From DASYSA01 sp036003885 (GTDB lineage Bacteria; Acidobacteriota; Blastocatellia; UBA7656), in the NCBI GenBank assembly GCA_036003885.1, contig DASYSA010000054.1:1-23064 (forward strand): DNA of 23,064 bases. Direction: 5' to 3'. The translations under genes were made by a program, and so were the position numbers. A model generated the notes under the pieces. That model made no database searches. It was not told the origin of the DNA and was given only the letters and a program-made list of their open reading frames with translations. The first letter of the stretch is position 1, and every line of letters begins with the position of its first letter. Shown here one piece after another: positions 14,981 through 22,692 of the stretch.

Positions 14981-17245
14981 ATGGGCCCCCTGTTTGATCC
15001 GCAGCACCCACTCCCACTGATCATCGCCGCAGCAGTCGCGCTCCTTCTTATCGGGCTTCTGATATTCATTCTAGTACGACTCTTCAAACGCAGGGGCGAC
15101 CGCCGAGTCATCGCCCAGGATGAGCGGGTCGCGATGGAGCGCGAGTGGCAGTTCGCAGCGGCTGCCGAGCAACTGAGCTATCTCAGAGATCCCCTGGAGG
15201 TCGCAAAAGAGATCTCCTCTCTCATGCGTGAATACCTCTCAATGAACGTCCTGGCCGTCTATGCGGGTCGCCAGCGGGATGAGCGAATCTTGAACGTCCT
15301 TGCGGAAGGAGAAGCTACCGACGGGAAGGCCTCTCATGGCCCGCAAGCCCTGCCTGGGTCGTTTCCCGCGTCGCTAATCTCCGAATACCAACAGCCTCGA
15401 CTCACCAATCTGCTCACTCTTATCGGGAGCGGTTCGGCTGGCTCTCCGGAAGGTCCCGGACATCGGTCGTATCAGACATCTGAGTTGGCAGAGGGGGGCG
15501 GCCCGGCTGTGAGTCGTCCAAAGGATGGCAGAGTTGCGATCCTACCCTGGCGCGGCGCGTTTGAATGGATGGGGATTGTAGTCGCTACCGCAAACGAATC
15601 GTTGAATTCAGAGATGCTCGGCCGCTACGTCGGTCCGCTGACCCGCCTCAGTGACAGGCTGGCAGTGGCTCTTGAAGTGAAGCGGGGGAAGGAAGACCTT
15701 GACGTTGCGAGCGAGCGGGCAATGCGGACGGCCGGCTTCTATCGCTCGCTGATAACATCGCTGGAAGAAGCCGCTCCTCTTGCGTCGGTGGCCCACGAAG
15801 TCGCAATGCTCGTAGGGTCCGACAGCGCCGCGATCTGGAGGGTCGATCTGGGGAGCTCGATGCTGAGGATGGTGAGCTCCCACGGATTGCGTTCCGCCGA
15901 GTTCTTACCTCTACCGATCGGACAGGGGCTCGCGGGCACGGTTGCGCAGACCGATGAGCCTCTGGCCATCGAGGATGCGCCGTCTGATCCGCGATGCCTC
16001 TTCCCGCGCGAGGCACGCGAGAGCGGAATCACCTCTTACCTGGGAGTGCCGGTCAGGTCAGGCGACCAGGTTATTGCTGTGGTCGAGGTGCATACTGCCG
16101 AGCGGCGCGTCTGGGAGCGCGCTGATGCGCTGGCGTTGAAGTCGGCAGCTGCGTCGATTGCTGAAGTTGTGAAGAGCACCGATGCGCGGGGGAGCAGGCT
16201 GAGGGTTGAGAATGCCTATCTCGGGCTTGCAGAGGCGATGCAGCGGCTACTCTCGCGTGAGGAGGTGCTGGAGGCCGTGGTCGAGGTCCTCGGTCACGCC
16301 CTCGGAGTCTCGCGCGCACTCGTGGTCGGAATCAACCAGTCCGGCTCACCGGATCCGGTGACACACGAGTACCGCGGCCATGCGACTACGGCGGCGGCGG
16401 CCGTCAGTTTGAAAGGCAAAGTGCTTGCCAGTCTGGCGTCGGCCGTTGCAAACGGCGAGCCGATCGCTCTCGCTGATTCGCGCGAGCACTCTCTGCTCGA
16501 CCCTGAGAATGCCGAAGGTCTTTCCGTGCTCTCCGAGCTTGCGATGCCCGTCAAAGTCGACGGAAAGGTTCGGTCCATAATATACCTGCACCAGTGCGAC
16601 AGGTTCAGGGAGTGGCAACGAGACGAAATAGAGTTTGCGGCGCGGGTTGGCAGGCAGCTTTCACTGTCGCTCACGAATCTGGGCAGGCTGGACGAAGCGG
16701 CGCGCGATGCCTCGAAGGCGGCCGCTCATATCGCTGAACTGGAGCGCAGGCTTGCAAGGCTCGAGCGGAGACTTCCTGAGCTTGAAAAGGCAATGGCTAA
16801 TGCGCGCGAGGCGGAGGAACAAGCACGTGGTCTTCTGGCGGCTGCGCAAGCGGGTGAGGCCGAGGCACGCGCCGCAAGCGAGGCTACAGTTCGGGCGGAG
16901 GAAGAACTGCGTATAGAGCGAGACCGTTTGCGCGAGGATGAGGCGCGAGTGAGGCGTTCGTCTCAGCAGTTGCTGGAGATCAACCGCCTCAAGAGCGATT
17001 TCATCACCAATGCCGGGCACGAACTCGAGGCATCCCTTCAGTCGCTCATCGGCTTCGTGGAGCAGTTGTCGCAGGGAATTTATGGGCCGCTCACCGATGA
17101 ACAGTTTGACGCTTTAAGGAACATCTATGCGTGGGCGCGGAGGCTGAAGAGCGACGTTGAGTGGTTGATCGACTATGGTTCGACTCGCTCGAGGCGGTTG
17201 GAGACTGGAGGCGAAGCTGTGGCCGGGGGCAGCGGCAGCAGCTAG
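14981..17245 (+). CDS. Membrane-anchored GAF-domain sensor ending in a lone DHp-like segment
   Basis: A 754-aa signalling protein. It has one membrane helix at about 13-33, then three GAF-like regions: about 65-230, 255-400 (IGQGLAGTVAQTDEPLAIEDAPSD, GVPVRSGDQVIAVVEVH) and 410-565 (AMPVKVDGKVRSIIYLH). A long Ala/Glu/Arg-rich coiled coil (about 565-670) follows. The last 85 residues look like a histidine-kinase dimerisation domain: INRLKSDFITNAGHELEASLQSLIGF, with His680 at the phospho-acceptor position, then GPLTDEQFDALRNI. The usual RTPL after HE is replaced by EASL. There is no N, G1 or G2 box, and the convergent MOSC gene starts 84 bp later, so the ATPase domain is absent rather than frameshifted. 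GAGGATAGACC precedes the ATG. It probably binds ligands and relays through dimerisation or partner kinases. Confidence 0.8.
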   Translation: MGPLFDPQHPLPLIIAAAVALLLIGLLIFILVRLFKRRGDRRVIAQDERVAMEREWQFAAAAEQLSYLRDPLEVAKEISSLMREYLSMNVLAVYAGRQRDERILNVLAEGEATDGKASHGPQALPGSFPASLISEYQQPRLTNLLTLIGSGSAGSPEGPGHRSYQTSELAEGGGPAVSRPKDGRVAILPWRGAFEWMGIVVATANESLNSEMLGRYVGPLTRLSDRLAVALEVKRGKEDLDVASERAMRTAGFYRSLITSLEEAAPLASVAHEVAMLVGSDSAAIWRVDLGSSMLRMVSSHGLRSAEFLPLPIGQGLAGTVAQTDEPLAIEDAPSDPRCLFPREARESGITSYLGVPVRSGDQVIAVVEVHTAERRVWERADALALKSAAASIAEVVKSTDARGSRLRVENAYLGLAEAMQRLLSREEVLEAVVEVLGHALGVSRALVVGINQSGSPDPVTHEYRGHATTAAAAVSLKGKVLASLASAVANGEPIALADSREHSLLDPENAEGLSVLSELAMPVKVDGKVRSIIYLHQCDRFREWQRDEIEFAARVGRQLSLSLTNLGRLDEAARDASKAAAHIAELERRLARLERRLPELEKAMANAREAEEQARGLLAAAQAGEAEARAASEATVRAEEELRIERDRLREDEARVRRSSQQLLEINRLKSDFITNAGHELEASLQSLIGFVEQLSQGIYGPLTDEQFDALRNIYAWARRLKSDVEWLIDYGSTRSRRLETGGEAVAGGSGSS

Positions 17246-17329
17246 TCTACGCCAGGTCGACACGGCTCCCGATAGAGATCAGTAACCGTAAGCCCGCTCC
17301 TTGAGGCCTGCTCGGCAAACTCTCCATGA

Positions 17330-17977
17330 CTACCCGGCCTGCTTCTCGATCTGATGCTGAAAGTAGCCCTTCCAACTCTCTGGAAGCGATTCCACGTTCA
17401 TCGCCTGCTCGATCGTTTTCAAATCATCCCTCTCAAACGCGTAGACTCGAGTGATGTCTGCGACGCTGATTTCCTGTTGATCTCGGCCAAGGAACTCGAG
17501 CGAGTCGCCTGCCTTTACGATTCCTTCGCGCTTCACCGCGAAATAGAAGCCCGTGCGCCGGCTCGCCAGGAACTTCTTAATCATATCCGCACGACCGAAC
17601 CGTATGCCGAGCTTATAGCAGGGAAGTCGCGGTTGCGTGATAACCACTTCGAGCTCGCCAATTCTGTAGTGGTCCCCGATATACGCCGAGTCCTCAAGCA
17701 ACCCCTCGATCGTGAAGTTCTCACCGAACATCCCCCAGGGCAAATCGATACCTGGCAGTTCACCGCGCCAGTATTCGTAGTGCTCAGCCGGGTATGCATA
17801 GATCGCTTTGTCGATTCCACCATGGACTGAGAGATCCGCTTGTTGATCGCCGTCTATATTCAGGGTCCTCACCATAATCGGACCCGTGATGGGATCCTTG
17901 AAGATTCCCGTCGTTACGAGCTTGCCCTGCGAGACGACCTCGCGAGGCAATCCAACATTCAGTGAAATGAGCTTCAT
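17330..17977 (-). CDS. MOSC domain protein (YiiM-like)
   Basis: A 215-aa stand-alone MOSC protein, the domain that handles sulfur on molybdenum cofactor. It keeps HGGIDKAIYAYP (52-63), FGENFTIEG, the region VVITQPRLPCYKLG with the conserved Cys120, and RTGFYFAVKREGIVKAGD. This layout is that of E. coli YiiM, a Moco-dependent protein implicated in detoxifying N-hydroxylated bases such as 6-N-hydroxylaminopurine. The C-terminal helices (TIEQAMNVESLPESWKGYF) also fit. It converges on the GAF-sensor gene. No molybdenum-cofactor genes are nearby and the ribosome binding site is weak. Confidence 0.87.
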   Translation of the reverse strand: MKLISLNVGLPREVVSQGKLVTTGIFKDPITGPIMVRTLNIDGDQQADLSVHGGIDKAIYAYPAEHYEYWRGELPGIDLPWGMFGENFTIEGLLEDSAYIGDHYRIGELEVVITQPRLPCYKLGIRFGRADMIKKFLASRRTGFYFAVKREGIVKAGDSLEFLGRDQQEISVADITRVYAFERDDLKTIEQAMNVESLPESWKGYFQHQIEKQAG

Positions 17978-18115
17978 GAATTCGAATGGTATGTGGTGAA
18001 CGGTGCGATCTCAAGCGGCGAACTTCGGTGTAACCGAGCGTGCGTGCGCGCAATAGCCAACCTGGGACCGCGAGCAGGGTTATTGCTCAGGTGCATGCGA
18101 TCGTCCGGCGCCGCT

Positions 18116-18610
18116 CTACAGGACAAGGTCATATCGCTGTTCGCTCACGAGTTGTCCCCACATTGGGTGCGTCACCTCATCTGTCAGTTGGAATCCGGCC
18201 TCGCGATACAACGCTGCCGCTGCCTCAAGATCGCGAGCCGTCGAGAGATAAACTGAGCGGTACCCGACACGACGAGCGAACTCGAGCGCCTGTCCCAGTA
18301 GATCTCGGCCGATACCCCGTCCCCTGAGCCCTGGATGGAGTAGAAACCACCGCAGTTGTGCTGCGTTCGCATCCGACTCCGCCTCGGACTCAACAATGGC
18401 GATGCACCCATTGACCTTATGATCCGTCTCCACGAGCCAGATCTGTTCCTTCGGGTTCTCCCGCAATGCAAAAGCCGCGAGCGGACCCGCGACGTAAGCC
18501 TCGAACGTATGATCCCAACCGCATTCAGCGGCGTAGAGCGTGCCGTGGAGATAGACAATACGACCGAGATCGCCGGATCGTAGGTCGTTTCGGATAGCAA
18601 CCGCATCCAT
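18116..18610 (-). CDS. GNAT family N-acetyltransferase
   Basis: A 164-aa single GNAT domain predicted to transfer an acetyl group from acetyl-CoA to an amine; the substrate is unknown. The core motif A is LRWFLLHPGLRGRGIGRDLLGQAL, with the pyrophosphate-binding RGRGIG at 96-101, followed by motif B (VYLSTARDLEAAAALYREAGFQL). The final PMWGQLVSEQRYDL strand is typical of MarR-linked GNAT proteins. The start at ATG 18610 is fixed by CAGGAG 4 nt upstream; the open frame extends 56 codons further but without family similarity. It is divergent from the TPR-S/TIR pair and lies 138 bp from the MOSC gene. The gap 17978-18115 holds nothing recognisable. Confidence 0.87.
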   Translation of the reverse strand: MDAVAIRNDLRSGDLGRIVYLHGTLYAAECGWDHTFEAYVAGPLAAFALRENPKEQIWLVETDHKVNGCIAIVESEAESDANAAQLRWFLLHPGLRGRGIGRDLLGQALEFARRVGYRSVYLSTARDLEAAAALYREAGFQLTDEVTHPMWGQLVSEQRYDLVL

Positions 18611-18653
18611 AAAACTCCTGGGTCGGCTTAGATCTGCTGATTGATTATTAGTT

Positions 18654-18669
18654 GGCTTCGCGCGAAGCC
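18654..18669. promoter_or_regulatory. Perfect 16-bp palindrome upstream of the GNAT gene
   Basis: GGCTTCGCGCGAAGCC is a perfect palindrome located 44-59 bp before the GNAT start. On the minus strand a TAATAA hexamer follows it closely, so it would sit between possible -35 and -10 elements. That position suits a dimeric repressor site. It could equally be a stray repeat. The surrounding 323-bp divergent gap (18611-18933) is otherwise AT-richer and free of genes. Confidence 0.35.
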
Positions 18670-18796
18670 GCGAAACAAGCATACCTGTATCGTCGGCTAA
18701 TGAATAACATTTAGCTAATTGAATCAAGCCTACTTCTACGGCGGAACCACCTCTTTTATAGCGTCTGGTGTGGCCCATGCGAAGAAACGGTTCCTG

Positions 18797-18825
18797 TTGA
18801 AATCCTTTTGCCAGTGAGGTAATAC
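18797..18825 (+). promoter_or_regulatory. Candidate promoter for the TPR-S/TIR pair
   Basis: TTGAAA (18797-18802) and TAATAC (18820-18825) are 17 bp apart and would give a leader of about 100 nt. A second candidate nearer the gene is TTGCAT (18873-18878) with AATAAT (18897-18902) at 18 bp. Neither is strong enough to choose between. Confidence 0.3.
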
Positions 18826-18933
18826 TATGGACATTTGTGGCGCCGTCGTAGCACCCAATTAGTTCTCCGGTTTTGCATGCTGCGCCTCAGGATGCCAATA
18901 ATAGTTCGTAACCTTCAGCATGGAGGGTCATTG

Positions 18934-20277
18934 ATGCCTGCCGAGATATTGAATGAGATGAGACCGAGGTGCTTCGTCATAATGGGGTTCGGGAAGAAGA
19001 CCGATTTCCTAACCGGACGCGTCCTTGACCTCGATAAGACTTATAAGAACATTATTCAGCCCGCAGTCGAGGCAGCCGGGCTCAAGTGTATGCGTGCCGA
19101 CGAAATCGTGCACTCCGGGCTGATCGACCTCCCGATGTACGAGCAATTGCTGAACGCGGAGGTGGTCGTCGCCGACCTCTCCACTTCCAACGCGACCGCG
19201 CTCTACGAACTGGGCGTGCGCCATGCTCTGCGCCCGTACACAACGGTCGTCATCGCCGAAGACGGATTCAGGGCTTTTCCCTTCGATGTAAATCATGTCC
19301 CTGTTCGGCTATACCGCCATTTGGGCGAGGGCATTGAGTTCACGGAAGTAATGCGGTTTCGGGAGGAACTAACCGCAGCCATCGTGAAGATGCTGTCTGG
19401 GCCAGGGCCGCGTCAGCCGGACAGTCCCGTTTATGCAGGCCTGCCCGGACTCAACCCGCCGACGTTTCATCCGACGGCAACAGGAGAGACAACACCGGAG
19501 TCCGCTGATAAAAGTGCCTCGACCGCGTCGAGCTTAACCCAGGACGTGTTAATGCAGGCAGCGGACGTGGCGCAAAAGAACGGCGACTTTCAGGCGGCGA
19601 AGAAAATGTTTACGGCGATACGTCAGATGACTAAGACTGAAGGGCCAGAGGACCCCCATCTCATCCAACGCCTTGCGCTGGTGACGTACAAGAGCAGGTA
19701 CCCCTCCGAACAGGCCGCGCTGGAGGAGGCGCGCGACCTGCTCTTGGTTATTGACCCCGTCACCTCGAACGACACCGAAACGCTCGGCCTCTGGGGATCG
19801 GTACACAAGCGACTCTGGGATTTAACCAAGGACCCTACAAACCTTGATGTGGCTGTGCGCGCCTACGAGAGAGGCTTCTACCTGCGAAACGACTATTACA
19901 ATGGGATCAATTTCGCCTTCCTGCTCAACGTCCGGGCCACGCACACCGCCGACCGCGCGGAAGCGGTCGCCGACTTCGTGCAGGCGCGTCGTGTTCGCAA
20001 GGAAGTCATCTCGATCTGCGAACAGTGGCTCGCCTCCAACCCCGCTCCGGATGAGAAAGCGGGCGCTGAGGCGAAGGAGCAATACCTGCAAAGCAAATAC
20101 TGGGTACTAGCGTCAATGGCTGAGGCCTATGTCGGCGTTGCGGACGAGGCACGCGCGCAAGCGACGATGGCGGAGGCAGACTCGACCTCGACTCCGTCCT
20201 GGATGACGTCTTCAACCCGGGAGCAACTCGACGTACTAAGACGCCTGTTAGCAGATTCCCCGCTCAAGTCGCTCTGA
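18934..20277 (+). CDS. Deoxyribosyltransferase-like domain fused to ASK1/TRAFs-binding-type TPR (DUF4071, TPR-S)
   Basis: A 447-aa two-part protein. Residues 10-150 form a Rossmann-like domain of the nucleoside 2-deoxyribosyltransferase / DRHyd type: RCFVIMGFG, then VVVADLSTSNATALYELGVRHAL. In that segment Asp81 and Glu92 occupy the positions of the substrate-contacting Asp and catalytic Glu of that superfamily. After a Pro/Thr-rich linker (about 155-190), residues about 195-447 are helical repeats with the signature of the TRAFs-binding region of animal ASK kinases (GLWGSVHKRLWDL, AYERGFYLRNDYYNGINFAFLL). Burroughs and Aravind (2020) called this region TPR-S in bacterial immune loci and predicted that it senses NAD+-derived signals. 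GGAGGG sits 6 nt before the ATG at 18934; a frame open 99 nt further upstream lacks this. The TIR gene follows 94 bp downstream. The likely role is sensor plus nucleotide-cleaving effector, by inference. Confidence 0.8.
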   Translation: MPAEILNEMRPRCFVIMGFGKKTDFLTGRVLDLDKTYKNIIQPAVEAAGLKCMRADEIVHSGLIDLPMYEQLLNAEVVVADLSTSNATALYELGVRHALRPYTTVVIAEDGFRAFPFDVNHVPVRLYRHLGEGIEFTEVMRFREELTAAIVKMLSGPGPRQPDSPVYAGLPGLNPPTFHPTATGETTPESADKSASTASSLTQDVLMQAADVAQKNGDFQAAKKMFTAIRQMTKTEGPEDPHLIQRLALVTYKSRYPSEQAALEEARDLLLVIDPVTSNDTETLGLWGSVHKRLWDLTKDPTNLDVAVRAYERGFYLRNDYYNGINFAFLLNVRATHTADRAEAVADFVQARRVRKEVISICEQWLASNPAPDEKAGAEAKEQYLQSKYWVLASMAEAYVGVADEARAQATMAEADSTSTPSWMTSSTREQLDVLRRLLADSPLKSL

Positions 20278-20371
20278 GCAGTCATTTCTTTAACCGCCTT
20301 GAGGCTGGCGGCGCTCCTGAGTTGTCACCGTCGCAGATGCCAACGGGAGCTTAACTGAAGGGTAGGTAAAG

Positions 20372-21244
20372 ATGTCGGTGTACATCAGTTATAGCTTTAA
20401 AGATGCCGCTTATCACAGCATGCTGTGCATGGCTTTAGAGGGTCAAAAAATTCCTTTCTGGAATCCGAAAGCCATGAAGGTCGGGGAGTCGCTTAGGGAT
20501 CAGCTTCTAGAGGCGATCAACACGTGTGACGTGTGTATATTCCTGGCGACGGGGAGGTCTATTGAATCCGACTGGTGTGCGGCGGAGGTCGGCGCATTCT
20601 GGGGGGCAGGCAAACGGGTGATCATGTACCTAGCCGATCCGGACTTGGAAAAAGATAAGATTCCACCGCAGCTTAGAGAGGACCTCTGGACCTCTGACGT
20701 TTATGAAGTTGTACGTGTAGTGCAACAGGACCTTTCTGCCGCGGTGGAAAGGAAGCGGCAGGAGGCCGCTCGGAGGCCGAGGTTGGTCTCGGAGATGACA
20801 ATCGCTACGCTTTACGACGTGATCGCCTCTTTGAAAAGCCAGTTCCTAGACAAATTGACTCTTCCCGAGGCCATGAGATTAATCCAGGAAAACATCTCGA
20901 TTAACCCCGCAGATGCCGAGGCCGTTGTGCAACCGCTGATCAAACAACTCGTCGGGATCCCGAGGGAGATTATTGAAGAGACAGCGGGTAAGTACTGGCC
21001 GGCCACGTTCATTTTGAAGACTAACACCGGCGAGTGGCTGGGGTTTGCGAGGTCCCCCATCAACCATCCAAATATAGACGGATATACTGACTGTCTCATC
21101 CTCCTTTGTGATGCCAAGCTTTGCGTCGCCGCAGCGGCGGTCAGCGCCGTACGGCGGCAGGACGCGAGAATAGACTGTGACAGTGTTATTGCAAATTTCG
21201 GAGAAACGCCCCTCGGTGAGGCCAAGCATCTATCGGCAAGGTGA
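20372..21244 (+). CDS. TIR domain protein with uncharacterised C-terminal domain
   Basis: A 290-aa protein that opens directly with a TIR domain (1 to about 125): VYISYSFKD at the N-terminus, the central IPFWNPKAMKVGESL, and the catalytic region ESDWCAAEVGAFW. Glu72 stands at the place of the NADase glutamate of TIR enzymes, so hydrolysis or cyclisation of NAD+ is plausible. From about 140 on there is a helical stretch and then an alpha/beta region (TFILKTNTGEWLGFARSP, CLILLCDAKLCVAAAAVSAV) that I do not recognise; it may sense the trigger. GGTAGGTAAAG precedes the ATG. The gene follows the DRHyd-like/TPR-S gene on the same strand. By eye its codons look more A/T-rich than those of neighbours, which would fit horizontal acquisition. 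Confidence 0.85.
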   Translation: MSVYISYSFKDAAYHSMLCMALEGQKIPFWNPKAMKVGESLRDQLLEAINTCDVCIFLATGRSIESDWCAAEVGAFWGAGKRVIMYLADPDLEKDKIPPQLREDLWTSDVYEVVRVVQQDLSAAVERKRQEAARRPRLVSEMTIATLYDVIASLKSQFLDKLTLPEAMRLIQENISINPADAEAVVQPLIKQLVGIPREIIEETAGKYWPATFILKTNTGEWLGFARSPINHPNIDGYTDCLILLCDAKLCVAAAAVSAVRRQDARIDCDSVIANFGETPLGEAKHLSAR

Positions 21245-21483
21245 GGCTCGGCTGCAACGTGTTTTTGGGCCGTCTCTATTGGAACAATCTTAAATGACTC
21301 GAAGGATTCTGTAGCATTTTCGGAGGCGGTTCTATTGGGGGTGCCAAACAATCAGAACATAGAGTCTTGTTTAACTAAATAGACCCTGGATTGATTCAGA
21401 AATCCCTTCATCTTCCCCTTCACCTCCCTCCCGGGATAATCATCCAATGGAATAGGTTTATGAGAAACCTGAGGAAGTTGGTA

Positions 21484-21562
21484 CCCTAACGCCTCGCATT
21501 CGCCGGGCCGCGCGGAGCGCTTCAATACTCACTTCGGCGCGCGCTGCAGGCGCTTGTTAGAC
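21484..21562 (-). repeat. attC-like imperfect hairpin at the 3' end of the glycosidase gene
   Basis: On the minus strand GTCTAAC (21562-21556) fits the attC R'' box RYYYAAC, and GTTAGGG (21490-21484) fits the R' box GTTRRRY at six of seven positions. Between them the arms pair imperfectly (CTAAC-AAG-CGCCT against AGGCG-TTAG), with a GC-rich middle. The 79-bp size lies in the attC range. The site follows the glycosidase gene in the gene-then-attC order of integron cassettes, and the gene's last codons and stop lie inside it. No integrase or second site is visible. The rest of the gap 21245-21483 shows nothing recognisable. Confidence 0.4.
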
Positions 21563-22566
21563 GGCTTTACCTGTGGTAGCGCCTTCGCGACTGCAACCCC
21601 TACGTATTTATCGGCACCCCCGTAGTAGAATAGCCAGCGGTTGCCTTCCTGCACCATCCCTTCGACGAATACGACGTTCGGTACCTGCCCCACCTTCTCC
21701 CACTCTCGCTCCACCGTGAAGATCGGCTTATCAGCGCGCGCAACTACTTTCGTCGGATCATTCTTGTCAAACAATACCCAGCCCGTTGCGAAGACCATCT
21801 TTTCGTCAGCGCCGTTATAGATTAACAAGATGCCTTGGTCAGTCATTATCGGCGGCGGGCCCGGCTCAACGACTTTCGCATCAAAATACCCTGGCCGTGC
21901 CCTGACCAAAGGCTGGTCGAGCACCTCCGTCCAGTGAATCAGGTCATGCGAGTATGCCACCCCAGTCTCGTGCACGTCCTTAGCCGAATCGCCTAAGAAG
22001 TACATCCAGTACCTGTCGTTTATCTTCTGAGTTAGAATCGCGCCTGATTTGGGCCAGCCCATGTTCCAGCGCCCCTTGTAAGCCGGCATGATGATGCCCT
22101 TACGCTCCCAATGAATGAGGTCCTTCGATGTAGCCAGACATAGCTGCGCATCTTTCTTGTTATACGCGGTGTAAGTCAGGTAGTACGTGCTCCCGATCCT
22201 GACCAGCCGCGGGTCTTCAACACCACCGTCCTTTTCATAATCAGTTTCCGGCACGAGCACCGGTTCAGAGCGCCGAATAAAGTGAATCCCATCTGTGCTG
22301 AGGGCATAGCCAAGTCTCGAAGTCCCGCTCGCGGCCTGAGCGCGGTAGAGCATCGCAAACTTGCCATCCTTTTTCGCTACCGCTGGATTAAAGACGCCCG
22401 CCGACTCAAAGCCGTCACCCTTTGGGCCCATAATAGGATTTCCGTGGTTGAGGCGCTTCCACTGCTCGAGCGGTGCTCTGGGAGCGGGGGCCGCAACCAT
22501 CAATGAAACAAGCGCGATTGAGACCACGACGCTCCGCATTAAGGTAGAACCACAAGGTATTCCCAT
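21529..22566 (-). CDS. Secreted GH130-like glycosidase/phosphorylase
   Basis: A 345-aa five-bladed beta-propeller enzyme with a signal peptide (MRSVVVSIALVSLMVAAPAPRA after a short lead), so it is exported. The propeller carries the pattern of GH130 (PF04041) and related GH43/32-like folds: NPAVAKKDGKFAMLYRAQ, LGYALSTDGIHF, GGVEDPRLVRIGSTYYLTYTAYN, GWPKSGAILTQ and VEPGPPPIMTDQGILLIYNGAD. GH130 members split or phosphorolyse beta-mannosides; the substrate here is open. The C-terminus ends SNKRLQRAPK, a short tail encoded by the attC-like repeat rather than by the enzyme fold. AAGGAG lies 11 nt before ATG 22566; ATG 22539 would begin right at the signal peptide. The 126-bp gap upstream of it holds no clear promoter. 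Confidence 0.77.
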   Translation of the reverse strand: MGIPCGSTLMRSVVVSIALVSLMVAAPAPRAPLEQWKRLNHGNPIMGPKGDGFESAGVFNPAVAKKDGKFAMLYRAQAASGTSRLGYALSTDGIHFIRRSEPVLVPETDYEKDGGVEDPRLVRIGSTYYLTYTAYNKKDAQLCLATSKDLIHWERKGIIMPAYKGRWNMGWPKSGAILTQKINDRYWMYFLGDSAKDVHETGVAYSHDLIHWTEVLDQPLVRARPGYFDAKVVEPGPPPIMTDQGILLIYNGADEKMVFATGWVLFDKNDPTKVVARADKPIFTVEREWEKVGQVPNVVFVEGMVQEGNRWLFYYGGADKYVGVAVAKALPQVKPSNKRLQRAPK

Positions 22567-22692
22567 ATGAATCGCAACTCCTTGAGCAACCCTGGTAGCC
22601 GTCTTTACGAATAAGATTCTTTGCGTGGTGTTGGACCCGAGCCATCCCAGGCATTACGACAATGGGCGATCGGGTTCAGCCACTACGCGGCG

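Noticed and set aside
17246..17329. Gap between the convergent GAF-sensor and MOSC genes searched for a kinase ATPase remnant or terminator
   Set aside because: At 84 bp it is too short for an ATPase domain. No N/G-box remnants or strong hairpin are visible.
20298..20318. CCGCC-8-GGCGG inverted repeat between the TPR-S and TIR genes as a terminator
   Set aside because: The stem is only 5 bp and no T-run follows. The two genes look like one unit.
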